DNA of 28,092 nucleotides from the NCBI GenBank assembly GCA_050945755.1, contig JBMNTN010000024.1, positions 1 through 28,092 on the forward strand. Direction: 5' to 3'. The notes beneath the pieces are model-generated. The model was given only the letters and a program-made list of their open reading frames with translations, was not told the origin of the DNA and did no database searches. Positions 7,369-17,100 of the stretch are shown in pieces. A program made the translations under genes and the position numbers. Source of the DNA: JAQVXR01 sp050945755 (lineage in GTDB: Bacteria; Bacillota; Dehalobacteriia; Dehalobacteriales; Dehalobacteriaceae). How positions within the stretch are numbered: the stretch's first letter is position 1; every line of letters begins with the position of its first letter.

Positions 7369-7432
7369 TGTAAATGATATTTCCCAATGAGTCCATCATC
7401 AGATAGACACCGGGCTTTGGGGGAAGGTCTTT
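7369..7432 (-). pseudogene. uvrC: uvrC 5'-terminal fragment, copy 1
   Basis: Read on the minus strand, this stretch encodes KDLPPKPGVYLMMDSLGNII, the start of the GIY-YIG nuclease domain of UvrC, in frame. It has no start codon or continuation: the frame runs into unrelated sequence at both ends. Nearly the same 64 bp recurs at 27296-27359. The remaining bases up to 7536 are AT-rich with no gene. Confidence 0.75.
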
Positions 7433-7536
7433 AGCAAAAAATTAATATGTAAAATAATACCAACTAAAAAGAGGAAAAGAATAAATGATGGAGTAATTAT
7501 TAAATATAATTTATTTTAGGGTTTTAAAAAATTTTT

Positions 7537-8865
7537 ATGATTACTAATATTTATCTTGAGTGGGGATTTCAGGAGACTCCGTTTGAAACAAAACCACTAC
7601 CTCCAAGCTCAAAGGGTGTAACCTTACTTGTTGGTCGTGATGATGAATTGAGAAGAATAACACAACGGTTATATACATCTTCTAATATTATTACAGTAGA
7701 AGGTCAAAATGGGATAGGAAAGACTAGTCTTGTTAACATTGCGGTATATAAGAAATTTAAAGAATATTTAGACAATGGTATTGGTCCCTTTTTTATTCCT
7801 TGTGATACATCTTTTCAATTAGCTCCTGATAGAAATATAGAAGATTTTATAGACGAAGTTTTGATGGCTGTTGCTCAAACATTAATAAATCGAAGAAAGG
7901 ATTTAGAGGATTTTGGTTATAAATTAGACGGAAATAAAACAATAGATAAATGGTTAAATGCCCCTCAACTCAATGCTTACAATGCGACTATAGTTAACAT
8001 TGGCTTAGGTAAGCAAGTGGAGACAAATACTTCGGTAGGGTTTCAAAGAAGTGGTTTTCGTGTTACAATTTTAAATTGGTTAAAAGAAATTTTCCCATTT
8101 GGTCAAAACGGCGGGGTCGTGTGTATTATTGATAATCTTGAACTGCTTCTAACATCAGAAGCTGCAAGAAAACAACTTGAACTTCTTCGGGATACACTTT
8201 TTAGTTATAATGGATTAAGATGGGTGTTGTGCGGTTCTTCTGGAATTGTATTAGGAGTTGCCTCCTCTCCTCGTCTTGAAGGGAGATTACAAGATCCAAT
8301 AGAAATTGAAGGAATTGACCGGTGTTATGCATCGGAAATTTTTAGAACTAGGATAAATACAAATGCTATTAACCCTAAAGAGGCATATTTACCAATTACT
8401 TCGAAGGAATTTGAACATTTGTATAATATTTTAAATTATAATATAAGAAATACTTTACATTATGCAGAGGTATATTGTTTTTGGATTATTGACCATGGTT
8501 ATTTTCCAAAAACGAATGAAGAAAAATCAGCTCTATATTACCAGTGGTTAGAGGCATATTCAAATGCACAACGGGAAGCTATGAAGTTAAATACAAGAGC
8601 TCTGCAGGTATTTCAAACTGGAATTAATAAATTTGCTGGGGCATTTTCCTATGGGGATTTTGCGGATTTTGGGTTTAATAGTATTTCAGCAATGAGATCT
8701 CATATTAGTACTCTTGAGAAGTTTGGTTTAGTTACAAGTTTTCGGGATGAAGGGGATAAAAGGAGAAAAACCATACAAGTCACACCAAAGGGTTTTTTCT
8801 ATAACTATGGACTTTACCTAAGTAATATGGGGGTAAATGCTAAATTAAAAGCTCTAAAAGGATAG
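7537..8865 (+). CDS. P-loop ATPase (AAA/STAND-like) with C-terminal winged helix
   Basis: The 442-residue protein has a Walker A motif G56-QNGIGKT-63 and a Walker B-type strand VVCIIDN (about 194-200). An arginine-containing sensor-like segment follows (LRWVLCGSSG near 226). The C-terminal part from about residue 350 looks like a winged helix-turn-helix: SAMRSHISTLEKFGLVTSF, then a basic wing EGDKRRKTIQVTPKG. The overall plan resembles Orc1/Cdc6-like or STAND-type switches, but no named family is recognised. The start at 7537 has no clear ribosome site. The gene is visibly more AT-rich than its neighbours (10 of 60 bases are G or C in 8401-8460), which suggests recent transfer. It has its own terminator and lies directly upstream of the BREX operon on the same strand. 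It may be an independent defence gene. Confidence 0.75.
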   Translation: MITNIYLEWGFQETPFETKPLPPSSKGVTLLVGRDDELRRITQRLYTSSNIITVEGQNGIGKTSLVNIAVYKKFKEYLDNGIGPFFIPCDTSFQLAPDRNIEDFIDEVLMAVAQTLINRRKDLEDFGYKLDGNKTIDKWLNAPQLNAYNATIVNIGLGKQVETNTSVGFQRSGFRVTILNWLKEIFPFGQNGGVVCIIDNLELLLTSEAARKQLELLRDTLFSYNGLRWVLCGSSGIVLGVASSPRLEGRLQDPIEIEGIDRCYASEIFRTRINTNAINPKEAYLPITSKEFEHLYNILNYNIRNTLHYAEVYCFWIIDHGYFPKTNEEKSALYYQWLEAYSNAQREAMKLNTRALQVFQTGINKFAGAFSYGDFADFGFNSISAMRSHISTLEKFGLVTSFRDEGDKRRKTIQVTPKGFFYNYGLYLSNMGVNAKLKALKG

Positions 8866-8888
8866 TGGAAACGAGTAAAAATTCAAAG

Positions 8889-8915
8889 GCAGGCTGCGAA
8901 ACAGCCTGCTTTTTT
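8889..8915 (+). terminator. Intrinsic terminator after the ATPase gene
   Basis: GCAGGCTG and CAGCCTGC form an 8-bp stem with a 5-nt loop, followed by six T. It separates the ATPase transcript from the BREX operon. Confidence 0.9.
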
Positions 8916-8916
8916 C

Positions 8917-8945
8917 TTGACTACATTAACATAGTACCATATAAT
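8917..8945 (+). promoter_or_regulatory. Sigma-A promoter ahead of the BREX operon
   Basis: TTGACT (8917-8922), a 17-bp spacer and a perfect TATAAT (8940-8945), starting two bases after the previous terminator. Transcription would start near 8952, inside the LexA-type box. The leader to the first intact gene is about 170 nt. Confidence 0.8.
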
Positions 8946-8950
8946 GGGGG

Positions 8951-8962
8951 GAACAGACGTTC
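8951..8962. promoter_or_regulatory. LexA-type (SOS) operator
   Basis: GAACAGACGTTC matches the Gram-positive LexA core GAACRNRYGTTY at every position; only the flanking C on each side is absent. It covers the predicted start point of the promoter at 8917-8945, a position where bound LexA would block initiation. Confidence 0.65.
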
Positions 8963-9059
8963 TGGCATATATACCTCATAGAAAAATAAAAAGGGGAGGT
9001 AGCAAAACAACTAACTAGCTAAAATAAATTATATAAATTTCTAAATAGAGCATATGCAC

Positions 9060-9088
9060 TTTACATTAACTGGTAATCGTGTTATTAT
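9060..9088 (+). promoter_or_regulatory. Second promoter, directly upstream of the HTH-brx operon
   Basis: TTTACA (9060-9065), a 17-bp spacer and TATTAT (9083-9088), 35 bp ahead of the HTH gene start. This promoter lacks the LexA-type box and could give basal expression. Confidence 0.55.
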
Positions 9089-9123
9089 TTTTGTGGCTTA
9101 TTCTTTAATTTGTGAGGTGTAAA

Positions 9124-9339
9124 ATGGCGATTAGAAGCAGATTATCAATTTTAATGGGAATTAAACGATACAAAATACAAGATGTTTATGAGAAGACCGG
9201 ACTGGCTCGAAGCACCATTGCAAGTTTATATCATGACAAGACACAGAGAATTGACTATGACACTTTGGATAAGCTGTGCAAACTTTTTGACTGTAATGTT
9301 GGGGACATAATTGAATATTACGAAAATGAAAATGAATAG
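9124..9339 (+). CDS. Small Cro/C1-type HTH regulator leading the BREX operon
   Basis: The 71-residue protein is a single helix-turn-helix domain of the YozG/HTH_26 type: TGLARSTIASLYHDKTQRID, then YDTLDKLCKLFDCNVGDIIEY. The start is ATG 9124, with GAGGTG 4 nt upstream. The gene is co-directional with brxA (37-bp gap to its GTG), so it is likely the local regulator of the operon. It is not the WYL-domain BrxR seen in many BREX loci. A similar 73-residue protein is encoded at 21059-21280, on the other side of the BREX genes. Confidence 0.85.
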   Translation: MAIRSRLSILMGIKRYKIQDVYEKTGLARSTIASLYHDKTQRIDYDTLDKLCKLFDCNVGDIIEYYENENE

Positions 9340-9376
9340 ACTTTATCATGTTTAAATTGCAGTGGGAGGATGTACT

Positions 9377-9970
9377 GTGGAATATAGTGCCGGAATGGTT
9401 TCGTATTTATTTTGGCTTAGTGAAACACGAAAAACAGCGGAGTTATTAATAAACGGTAAAGACAAAAACGAAATAAAAGAACTTGCTATTAAAGAAAACA
9501 TTTATCAGGCCAGGTCGGAGGATCGAAAGAGGCGGATATTCGGTGTCGCTATTAAACGTCTTGAAACTTTGCCTGATAGTCTAGTTGAGCAAATCGCTTA
9601 TGGTGATATTGGAACGGTAAAACTCCTTGTTTTAATCAGCATCATGAAAACAGACCGTCTATTCTTTGAATTTGTTTATAATGTACATAGACAGGCAATT
9701 ATTTTAGGTGAAAATAAAATTACCGATCGAGCCATAAATACTTTCTTTGATGATAAGAAGGCGCAAAGCCAAGTAGTTGCCGGATGGTCGGAAAGCGCTA
9801 TAAATAAATTGAAGCAATGCTGTACCAAAATGCTGTTTGAAGCCGGGGTTTTAAAGAGTGCAACAGGTGATCGAAACATCATTATACCGTCTGTTGACTA
9901 TAAATTGCGTTGGCTGCTGGAGGAAAACAACCTGAAGATCTATCTTAATGCAATTACGGGAGAAGAGTAA
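9377..9970 (+). CDS. brxA: BREX protein BrxA (DUF1819)
   Basis: The protein is 197 residues from GTG 9377, chosen because GGGAGG lies 8 nt upstream; a frame-matched GTG at 9362 would overlap that site. It matches the DUF1819 pattern: an N-terminal EYSAGMVSYLFWLSETRKTA, then a helical core with LPDSLVEQIAYGDIGTVKLL, and the C-terminal DYKLRWLLEENNLKIYLNAI. BrxA is a small DNA-binding, NusB-like helical protein in BREX systems. It comes just ahead of brxB, the standard order, with a 2-bp gap. Confidence 0.92.
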   Translation: MEYSAGMVSYLFWLSETRKTAELLINGKDKNEIKELAIKENIYQARSEDRKRRIFGVAIKRLETLPDSLVEQIAYGDIGTVKLLVLISIMKTDRLFFEFVYNVHRQAIILGENKITDRAINTFFDDKKAQSQVVAGWSESAINKLKQCCTKMLFEAGVLKSATGDRNIIIPSVDYKLRWLLEENNLKIYLNAITGEE

Positions 9971-9972
9971 TA

Positions 9973-10548
9973 ATGAGAAATATTGACGATAGGTTGGCGA
10001 AAATCGAATCGAAGATAATGGAAAAGGATTTTTTAAAGAATAAAGGCTTGGGAAATGAAGTGGGCTACTATATTTTTGATTATTCTCCCAAGGATGAACT
10101 CTATGTGAGAAGTCACATCGGGTATCTCAAAGAGAAAATAAACAAATCTAACATCGGGTTTAAAATTGTTGAGTTTGATTTGTACAATATTGTAATCAAT
10201 ATTCTAAAGGAACGGGGATACCTGGAAAAATGCTTTGAATTTGAAAAAACAAAAGGGATTGATTATGTTTTTGCAGCGATCATTAAAATGCTGAGATTGA
10301 CAAATAAGAATAATTTTATTGTTAATCATATTGTGGAAAAAACGCCGGCTGGTTCAGTAGTTTTTCTCACAGGTGTTGGCAAATGTTTCCCGTTTATCCG
10401 TTCACATAATGTACTAAATACCCTGCATCAGGTTTTGGACAAGGTGCCGGTTGTCATGTTTTTCCCGGGAGTGTATTCCGGACAGGAATTACAATTGTTT
10501 GGCACAATTAAAGATGATAATTACTACCGAGCTTTCAAACTTGTATAA
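9973..10548 (+). CDS. brxB: BREX protein BrxB (DUF1788)
   Basis: The 191-residue protein has the DUF1788 length and layout. The N-terminus (IDDRLAKIESKIMEKDFL) is helical, and the second half has the conserved VVFLTGVGKCFPFIRSHNVL and VPVVMFFPGVYSGQELQLFG segments. BrxB is an essential small component of BREX; it is thought to help assemble PglZ with other subunits, though its biochemical role is not settled. It starts 2 bp after brxA and ends 26 bp before brxC, which has its own TAGGGGG ribosome site. No missing part is seen. Confidence 0.93.
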   Translation: MRNIDDRLAKIESKIMEKDFLKNKGLGNEVGYYIFDYSPKDELYVRSHIGYLKEKINKSNIGFKIVEFDLYNIVINILKERGYLEKCFEFEKTKGIDYVFAAIIKMLRLTNKNNFIVNHIVEKTPAGSVVFLTGVGKCFPFIRSHNVLNTLHQVLDKVPVVMFFPGVYSGQELQLFGTIKDDNYYRAFKLV

Positions 10549-10574
10549 TTCGTTAAATTTGTAGGGGGATTAAG

Positions 10575-13500
10575 ATGCGTATTGCAGACATGTTTTTAAA
10601 ACCAATTGACCGGGATATTAAAGGTGTGATTAAAGTCGGTCAAGACGATGGAGAAAACATTTTTCAAGAATTGGATGAGTATGTGGTAACCAGAGAGCTG
10701 GCAAAGCACTTTCGGGATTTTTTTGCAAGCTATAAGAAAGGGCTGCACGGACATACGGACAGAATGGGCGTATGGATTTCCGGTTTCTTTGGCAGCGGTA
10801 AATCTCACTTTCTGAAAATATTGTCTTATCTATTGCAGAACAAAGAGGTAAACGGTAAAAGAGCGATTGATTTCTTTACCGACGGTAATAAATTGGACGA
10901 CCCGATGGTTATTGCGGATATTAAGCTTGCAGGAAATATTTCCACCGATGTGATTCTTTTTAATATTGATTCCAAAAGTGAAGCTGATGCCAAGTCCAAC
11001 AAGGATGCAATTATTGATGTTTTTCTGAAAGTGTTTAACGAAATGCAGGGGTTCTGCGGCTCACTTCCTTTCCTGGCGGACTTGGAACGAAAGCTCTCAG
11101 AAGATGGTCAATACGATTGTTTTAAAGCAAAATTCCAAGAAGTTTCCGGAAGGAAGTGGGAAGAAGCAAGAGACGAATTTTACTTTATTCAGGATGAGAT
11201 TGTAAAGACACTTGCTGCCCTGGGGATTATGAGCGAAGATGCGGCCCGAAACTGGTGTGAAAGAGCAGTTGATACATATTCCCTATCTATTGAGAAGTTT
11301 GCCAATCTGGTTCGTAAGTATTGTGAAAGCAAAGGGGAAAATCATCATGTCGTCTTCCTGGTGGACGAGATCGGTCAATACATTGCCGGAGATGCCCGCC
11401 TCATGCTTAATCTGCAAACGGTGACTGAAGATCTGGGAATCGCTTGCAGCGGTAAAGCATGGGTCATTGTCACCAGTCAGCAGGATATAGATGCGGTTGT
11501 GACCGTAAAGGGCAATGATTTTTCGAAAATCCAAGGGAGATTCGATACCAGGTTGTCCCTTTCCAGTGCCAATGTCGATGAGGTCATTAGAAAAAGGATC
11601 CTGGCTAAAACAGAAACAGCTATGGATACCCTCCGTTTACTCTATGATCAGAAAGAAGCGGTCATTAAAAATCTGATCACCTTTACCGATGAAGTGGAAA
11701 AAAAATTATATATGAGCCGGGACGAGTTTGCCTCCGTATATCCTTTTATCCCCTATCAATTTAACCTCTTGGGACATGTTCTCACTGCCATCAGGACCCA
11801 TGGCGCTTCAGGAAAGCATCTTGCTGAAGGAGAGCGCTCCATGATTGCCTTATTTAAGGAAGCAGCTATGCATTACATGAATGATTCGGAAGGCGTGATC
11901 GTTCCTTTTAATATTTTTTATCATGCTCTTGATAAATTTATCGACCATACACATAGAATCGTCATTAAACATGCGGAAGAAAACAGCAAACTGAAACCTT
12001 TTGACGTTGAGGTTCTTAAAGTGTTGTTTATGATTAAGTATGTCAAAGAAATCAAGGCAAACGTAGAGAACCTCACAACATTGATGGTATCTAAGATTGA
12101 TGAGGACCGGATTGCTTTAAGAAAACAAGTTGAAGAATCTCTTACCCAGTTAATCAAACAAACACTGGTCCAAAAGAATGGCGAAATTTATATATTCTTA
12201 ACCAATGAGGAACAAGACATTAATAGAGCGATTCAAAATGAAGCAGTGGAGCTTGGGGAAATTATCAATGAAACAGCAGCTATTATATTTCAAGAGCTGA
12301 TTAAAGAACCCAAATATCGTTATAATGCCCGGTATAATTTCCCATACAACCAAAAAGTAGATGACCGCTATTTTAAATACAATCAGTCCTATGAAATCGG
12401 AGTACGGGTCATCACTCCTTATAGCGAGATGGATTATAAACCGGAAATGTTACGGATACTTTCTATGCAGGAAAATAATGTTATCGTGCATTTACCTAGC
12501 GATACTACTTTTTTGGATGAGATTACAGAGGTATTAAAAATCAGTAAATTCCTGACCAAGCAGGGTGTGGCACTGGGCAAACATTTTGAACAGATCAAGA
12601 GGGCCAAGCAAGATGAACTAATTGAAAAGAGGCAGCGCATCCGGATCTTTATTGAGGAAGCAGTCAAGAATGCGGATATCTATGTGAATGGAGATAAAGC
12701 CAACATCGGCGCCAAAGACCCTGCCGGCAGAATCAACGAAGCGTTAGGAAAATTGGTTAATACAAGATATAACAAATTATCATATATGGAAACTGCTCCT
12801 TCTTTAGCTGATGTTGATGCTATCTTCCGCACGGGTAACCAGACTACACTGGGAAGTTTTAACGATCAGACAGCTAATAAACTAGCCCTGGACGATGTTT
12901 TAGGGGCAATTGAGTTGGCATCTGTGCGCCACACCAAAACATCCATGAAGAATCTGATTGACCGTTTTTCCATCGCCCCCTATGGATTTATCGAATTGGA
13001 TATTCAATGGCTGGTAGGGATGTTGTTTAAACAAGGCAAGGTAACGTTGACTTTAAACGCCAAGAACATTTCACCTATCGATACGGATATCAATGATATT
13101 GTCAGATACATTACCAAACGTGAGTATGTGGATAAATTGCTCATTGAGAAGCGGGAACGGGCAACAGAGCGGCAGATCAAATCAGCCAAGGCTGTCATGA
13201 AGGATCTCTTTGCGATGACAGCTGTCAACGATGAGGATGATTCCTTGATGAAAGCATTTAAGTCACGGGCTGCAAATAAAATAAGTGAGATTGATAAACT
13301 GCTGGTGGAATATCGTCTGGAGAAAAGATTTCCCGGCAAATCTGTTTTAATAAATGCCCAAGAGATGTTGACGGAAATCGTTGAGATGACCAATCCGATT
13401 GATTTTTTCCGTTATGTTGATCACCATCAAGACGATTTATTGGATATTGCGGACGATATTGCCCCAATTATTACTTTTTTCCGAGGCGAACAGAAAGCGA

Positions 13501-14147
13501 TATTTGCCAATGCCTGGAAATACATTGATATTTTTCAAAATAGCACAACCTATGTAGTGGACAAAGAATTAATTGGCCTGGTGGAAAAAATCAAATCAAT
13601 TGCCTCTAAGCCTAACCCGTATAGTGAGATTTATAAATTGCCGGCACTGCTTGACGAGTTTGCCAAGCTGCATACCTCTCTATTGCAGAAAGAGGCTGAA
13701 CCGATCAGGGCGGAGCTTGATATAGACCGAAAGCAGGTTTTGGATATTCTGAATCAAAAAGACTTTGCGGATAAGTTTAAAGATCAATTCTTGAAGCGTT
13801 TTGAAGAATTAAAAGATAAACTGGAGCATTCAAATGAAGTAGCAGCGGTTAAGAACATCCGTCATGAAAGTGATGCTTTAAAAATGCGCTGTTTAAACGA
13901 AATTGCCGATTATGAGAAAGCATTAGTCAAACAATATGAGCTCAAAGGAAATAATAGAGGATCAGTAGGTGTGGAACCTGCGCCCTTTAAAAAAATGAAA
14001 AACATCAGTTTAAGATATATTACCAAGGATAAAACAATCACCATCGAAAAAGAAAAAGACATTGATGAGTTTCTCCAATCGTTAAAGATAAAATTATTAA
14101 AAGAGCTGGGAGAGAGGGAAGACACAGTAATTAATCTCTTGATGTAA
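10575..14147 (+). CDS. brxC: BREX ATPase BrxC
   Basis: The 1190-residue protein is the usual size for BrxC. A Walker A motif GFFGSGKS is at residues 70-77 and a Walker B strand VVFLVDEIGQY ends near D264-E265. The middle contains the typical FIPYQFNLLGHVLTAIRTHG and GEKS-like SGKHLAEGERSM segments, where BrxC-type ATPases have conserved residues. The long C-terminal part (about 850-1130) is helical and charged. BrxC is a large AAA+ ATPase needed for both methylation and phage exclusion. No frameshift or truncation is seen. It is followed 18 bp later by pglX with its own AAAGGAGAG site. Confidence 0.96.
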   Translation: MRIADMFLKPIDRDIKGVIKVGQDDGENIFQELDEYVVTRELAKHFRDFFASYKKGLHGHTDRMGVWISGFFGSGKSHFLKILSYLLQNKEVNGKRAIDFFTDGNKLDDPMVIADIKLAGNISTDVILFNIDSKSEADAKSNKDAIIDVFLKVFNEMQGFCGSLPFLADLERKLSEDGQYDCFKAKFQEVSGRKWEEARDEFYFIQDEIVKTLAALGIMSEDAARNWCERAVDTYSLSIEKFANLVRKYCESKGENHHVVFLVDEIGQYIAGDARLMLNLQTVTEDLGIACSGKAWVIVTSQQDIDAVVTVKGNDFSKIQGRFDTRLSLSSANVDEVIRKRILAKTETAMDTLRLLYDQKEAVIKNLITFTDEVEKKLYMSRDEFASVYPFIPYQFNLLGHVLTAIRTHGASGKHLAEGERSMIALFKEAAMHYMNDSEGVIVPFNIFYHALDKFIDHTHRIVIKHAEENSKLKPFDVEVLKVLFMIKYVKEIKANVENLTTLMVSKIDEDRIALRKQVEESLTQLIKQTLVQKNGEIYIFLTNEEQDINRAIQNEAVELGEIINETAAIIFQELIKEPKYRYNARYNFPYNQKVDDRYFKYNQSYEIGVRVITPYSEMDYKPEMLRILSMQENNVIVHLPSDTTFLDEITEVLKISKFLTKQGVALGKHFEQIKRAKQDELIEKRQRIRIFIEEAVKNADIYVNGDKANIGAKDPAGRINEALGKLVNTRYNKLSYMETAPSLADVDAIFRTGNQTTLGSFNDQTANKLALDDVLGAIELASVRHTKTSMKNLIDRFSIAPYGFIELDIQWLVGMLFKQGKVTLTLNAKNISPIDTDINDIVRYITKREYVDKLLIEKRERATERQIKSAKAVMKDLFAMTAVNDEDDSLMKAFKSRAANKISEIDKLLVEYRLEKRFPGKSVLINAQEMLTEIVEMTNPIDFFRYVDHHQDDLLDIADDIAPIITFFRGEQKAIFANAWKYIDIFQNSTTYVVDKELIGLVEKIKSIASKPNPYSEIYKLPALLDEFAKLHTSLLQKEAEPIRAELDIDRKQVLDILNQKDFADKFKDQFLKRFEELKDKLEHSNEVAAVKNIRHESDALKMRCLNEIADYEKALVKQYELKGNNRGSVGVEPAPFKKMKNISLRYITKDKTITIEKEKDIDEFLQSLKIKLLKELGEREDTVINLLM

Positions 14148-14165
14148 TAAAGGAGAGAACACCTA

Positions 14166-17100
14166 ATGGACAAAGCAGCGATCAAGAGTTTTGCCATAGA
14201 GGCAAGGAAAAAACTAATTGCCTCTGTGAAAGATAAAGCCGGTCGGATTGGGATCACAAAAGAAAATATCACTGATGCCATCAAAAAAGGGGAAGGTTTT
14301 GCTGTTTTTCCCACTGAGATTGGAATTGAAGCGACGCTTGTAGGAAATGAGCTAAAGCAACGGGAGAACCTAGTCAACCGGATTAAAAAAAAAGACTACG
14401 AACCCGTTATGGAGGAAGTAGCTTATACCTGGTTTAACCGGATTATTGCCGTGCGCTTTATGGAAGTGAACGACTATCTTCCCTCGCGGATTCGGGTCCT
14501 ATCCAGCGAAACCAAAGGTAAGTTTGAGCCGGATATAGTTACTCAGGCTCCAAATATTGATCTGGAGTTAAGCCAGGAAGAGATTGAAAAAATTATTTCC
14601 TTAAAAGAAAAAAATGAATTGGATCAGCTCTTTCGGCTACTGTTTATCAAGCAGTGTAACGAGTTAGGGAAAATCCTGCCGGAATTATTTGAGCATACAT
14701 CAAAATCTAATAAAGACTATACGGAAATCTTGCTTGATATTTCATATACCAATGAAGATGGTGTGATCCGTGACCTATTAAAGATTGATGAAGAGGATTT
14801 TTTGGAAGCCGTTGAGATTATCGGGTGGATATATCAGTATTACAATACTGAACCGAAAGACGAAACTTTTGTCCTGTTAAAAAAGAATATAAAAATTACC
14901 AAAGAACGGATTCCGGCAGCCACACAGCTTTTTACGCCTGATTGGATTGTCCGTTATATGGTAGAAAATTCCTTAGGCAGGTTATGGCTGGAAGGGCATC
15001 CTAACGATGTCCTAAAAGCGAAGTGGAAGTATTTCCTGGAAGAAGCGGAGCAGGAACCGGATGTTGCTCTGCAGCTTGAGCAAATCCGAGCTGAATATAA
15101 AAAGATAAATCCCGAAGAAATCAAGGTAATCGACCCATGTATGGGGAGCGGACATATTTTAGTGTACGCATTTGAAGTATTGATGCAGATTTATGAATCC
15201 TGTGGTTATACACAGCGGGATGCGGCACAATTGATTGTTGAGAAAAACCTGTATGGCCTAGATATTGATAACAGGGCCTTTCAGCTTGCCTATTTTGCGG
15301 TCATGATGAAAGGGAGAAAGTATGACAGGAGATTTCTCACAAAGGGGATAACACCTAACCTGTGTTCTATTCAGGATAGTAACAGCCTTATCAGTTTTGA
15401 ACAAGGGGCTGGGCAGTTGAAAATAAATGATTTGTATAAAGAGACTGCAAATTATTTAATAGGTGCATTTAGAGACGCCAAAGAGTATGGTTCTATTTTA
15501 AACATTGAACAAAGGGATTATGACGGACTGCTTAAATATATTGAAGAATTACGCCAAAACGGGACGGAAGATTTATTTGTGTCACAGTGGATTAATAGTA
15601 TTTCTGGTGTTATGCCTATATTAATCAAACAGGCAAAAATTATGGCACAAAAATATGATGTGGTAGTTACCAATCCACCATATATGAGTAGCAGTAGCAT
15701 GAATAACCATCTCAGTAGTTATACAAAGAGGAACTATAAAAATAGCAAGAACGATTTATTTGCTGTTTTTATTGAGCAATCTATTAAAATGCTCAGTGCC
15801 AATAGATTTGTTGCACTAATAACTCAACAATCGTGGATGTTCTTAAAAGGGTATGAGAACTTAAGAAAAAGCATTTTGAATAATAATAGTTTAATTTGCA
15901 TGGCGCATTTGGGGGCAAGGGCTTTTGAAGAAATAAGCGGAGAAGTTGTGCAAACAGCAACTTTTGTCCTACGGAAAACAATATTAAAATCAGTTAAGTC
16001 TTGTTACATAAGACTTGTTGATTTTGATAGTCAGGCTTCAAAAGAAGCTGCCTATCTAAATTCGTTGAATATGACAAAAGATGTGTATTTTGTAAATCAG
16101 GACAGCTTCAATATGCTGCCCGGCAGAATTATTGCATACTGGGCATCAAAAACCATTTTTCGGATATTTAGTTCTCTGAAACAAATCAAAGACTTTGGCG
16201 ATGCTCGGCAAGGAATGGCAACTGGAAATAATGACTTTTTTGTGCGGTTTTGGTTTGAACCCAGTAACGCTGATATTGCAATGAATTGTCATGATTATGA
16301 GGAATTTTGTAATTCGCAAAAAAAATATATCCCCTACACCAAAAGTTCAGGAATATGTAAGTGGTATGGAAACTATTATACCATTTTAAGATTCGACAGT
16401 AAGCATTATCAGCTCTTATCCCAAAGTGGTAATTGCCTTCCTTCAAGGCAGTTTTATTTTAAAGAAAATGCAAATTGGTCTTTAATAAGCACTGGGAAAT
16501 TTGGAGCCAGATATGCATATCGGGGAAGTGCTTTTGATGTGGGAGCGCACGCTTTTTTTGGAGATAAGAACGTATTTGCGATGTTAGCTTATCTCAACTC
16601 CAAGGTGTTTAATACATTAATTTTATTTTTGAGCCCCACATTAAATTACAATTCAGGGGTAGTAGAGTTAGTTCCGTGTAGCTCTAATTTTGACGACAAT
16701 ATTTCTCAATTGGCAATTGAATGTGTGAATATCGCTAAATTGAATTGGGACTCTTTTGAAACTTCGTGGGACTTCAAAAAACATCCCTTTATTTTGATGG
16801 CCAATAAGGGCGATGATACCGGTGGATGGGAAAATAAAATTGAAAAAACTTATGCTGATTGGGAGAAACATTCGGATTTTCAATTCTTAAAACTCAAAGC
16901 CAACGAAGAAGAACTTAATCGTATCTTTATTGAGATTTATGGTTTGCAGGATGAATTAACACCGGAAGTTGAAGATAAAGACGTGACTATTCGTAAAGCT
17001 GATTTACAGCGTGATATGAAGAGCTTTGTTTCTTATGCCGTTGGTTGTATGCTTGGCCGTTATAGCCTTGATGTGGACGGACTTGCTTATGCCGGCGGTG

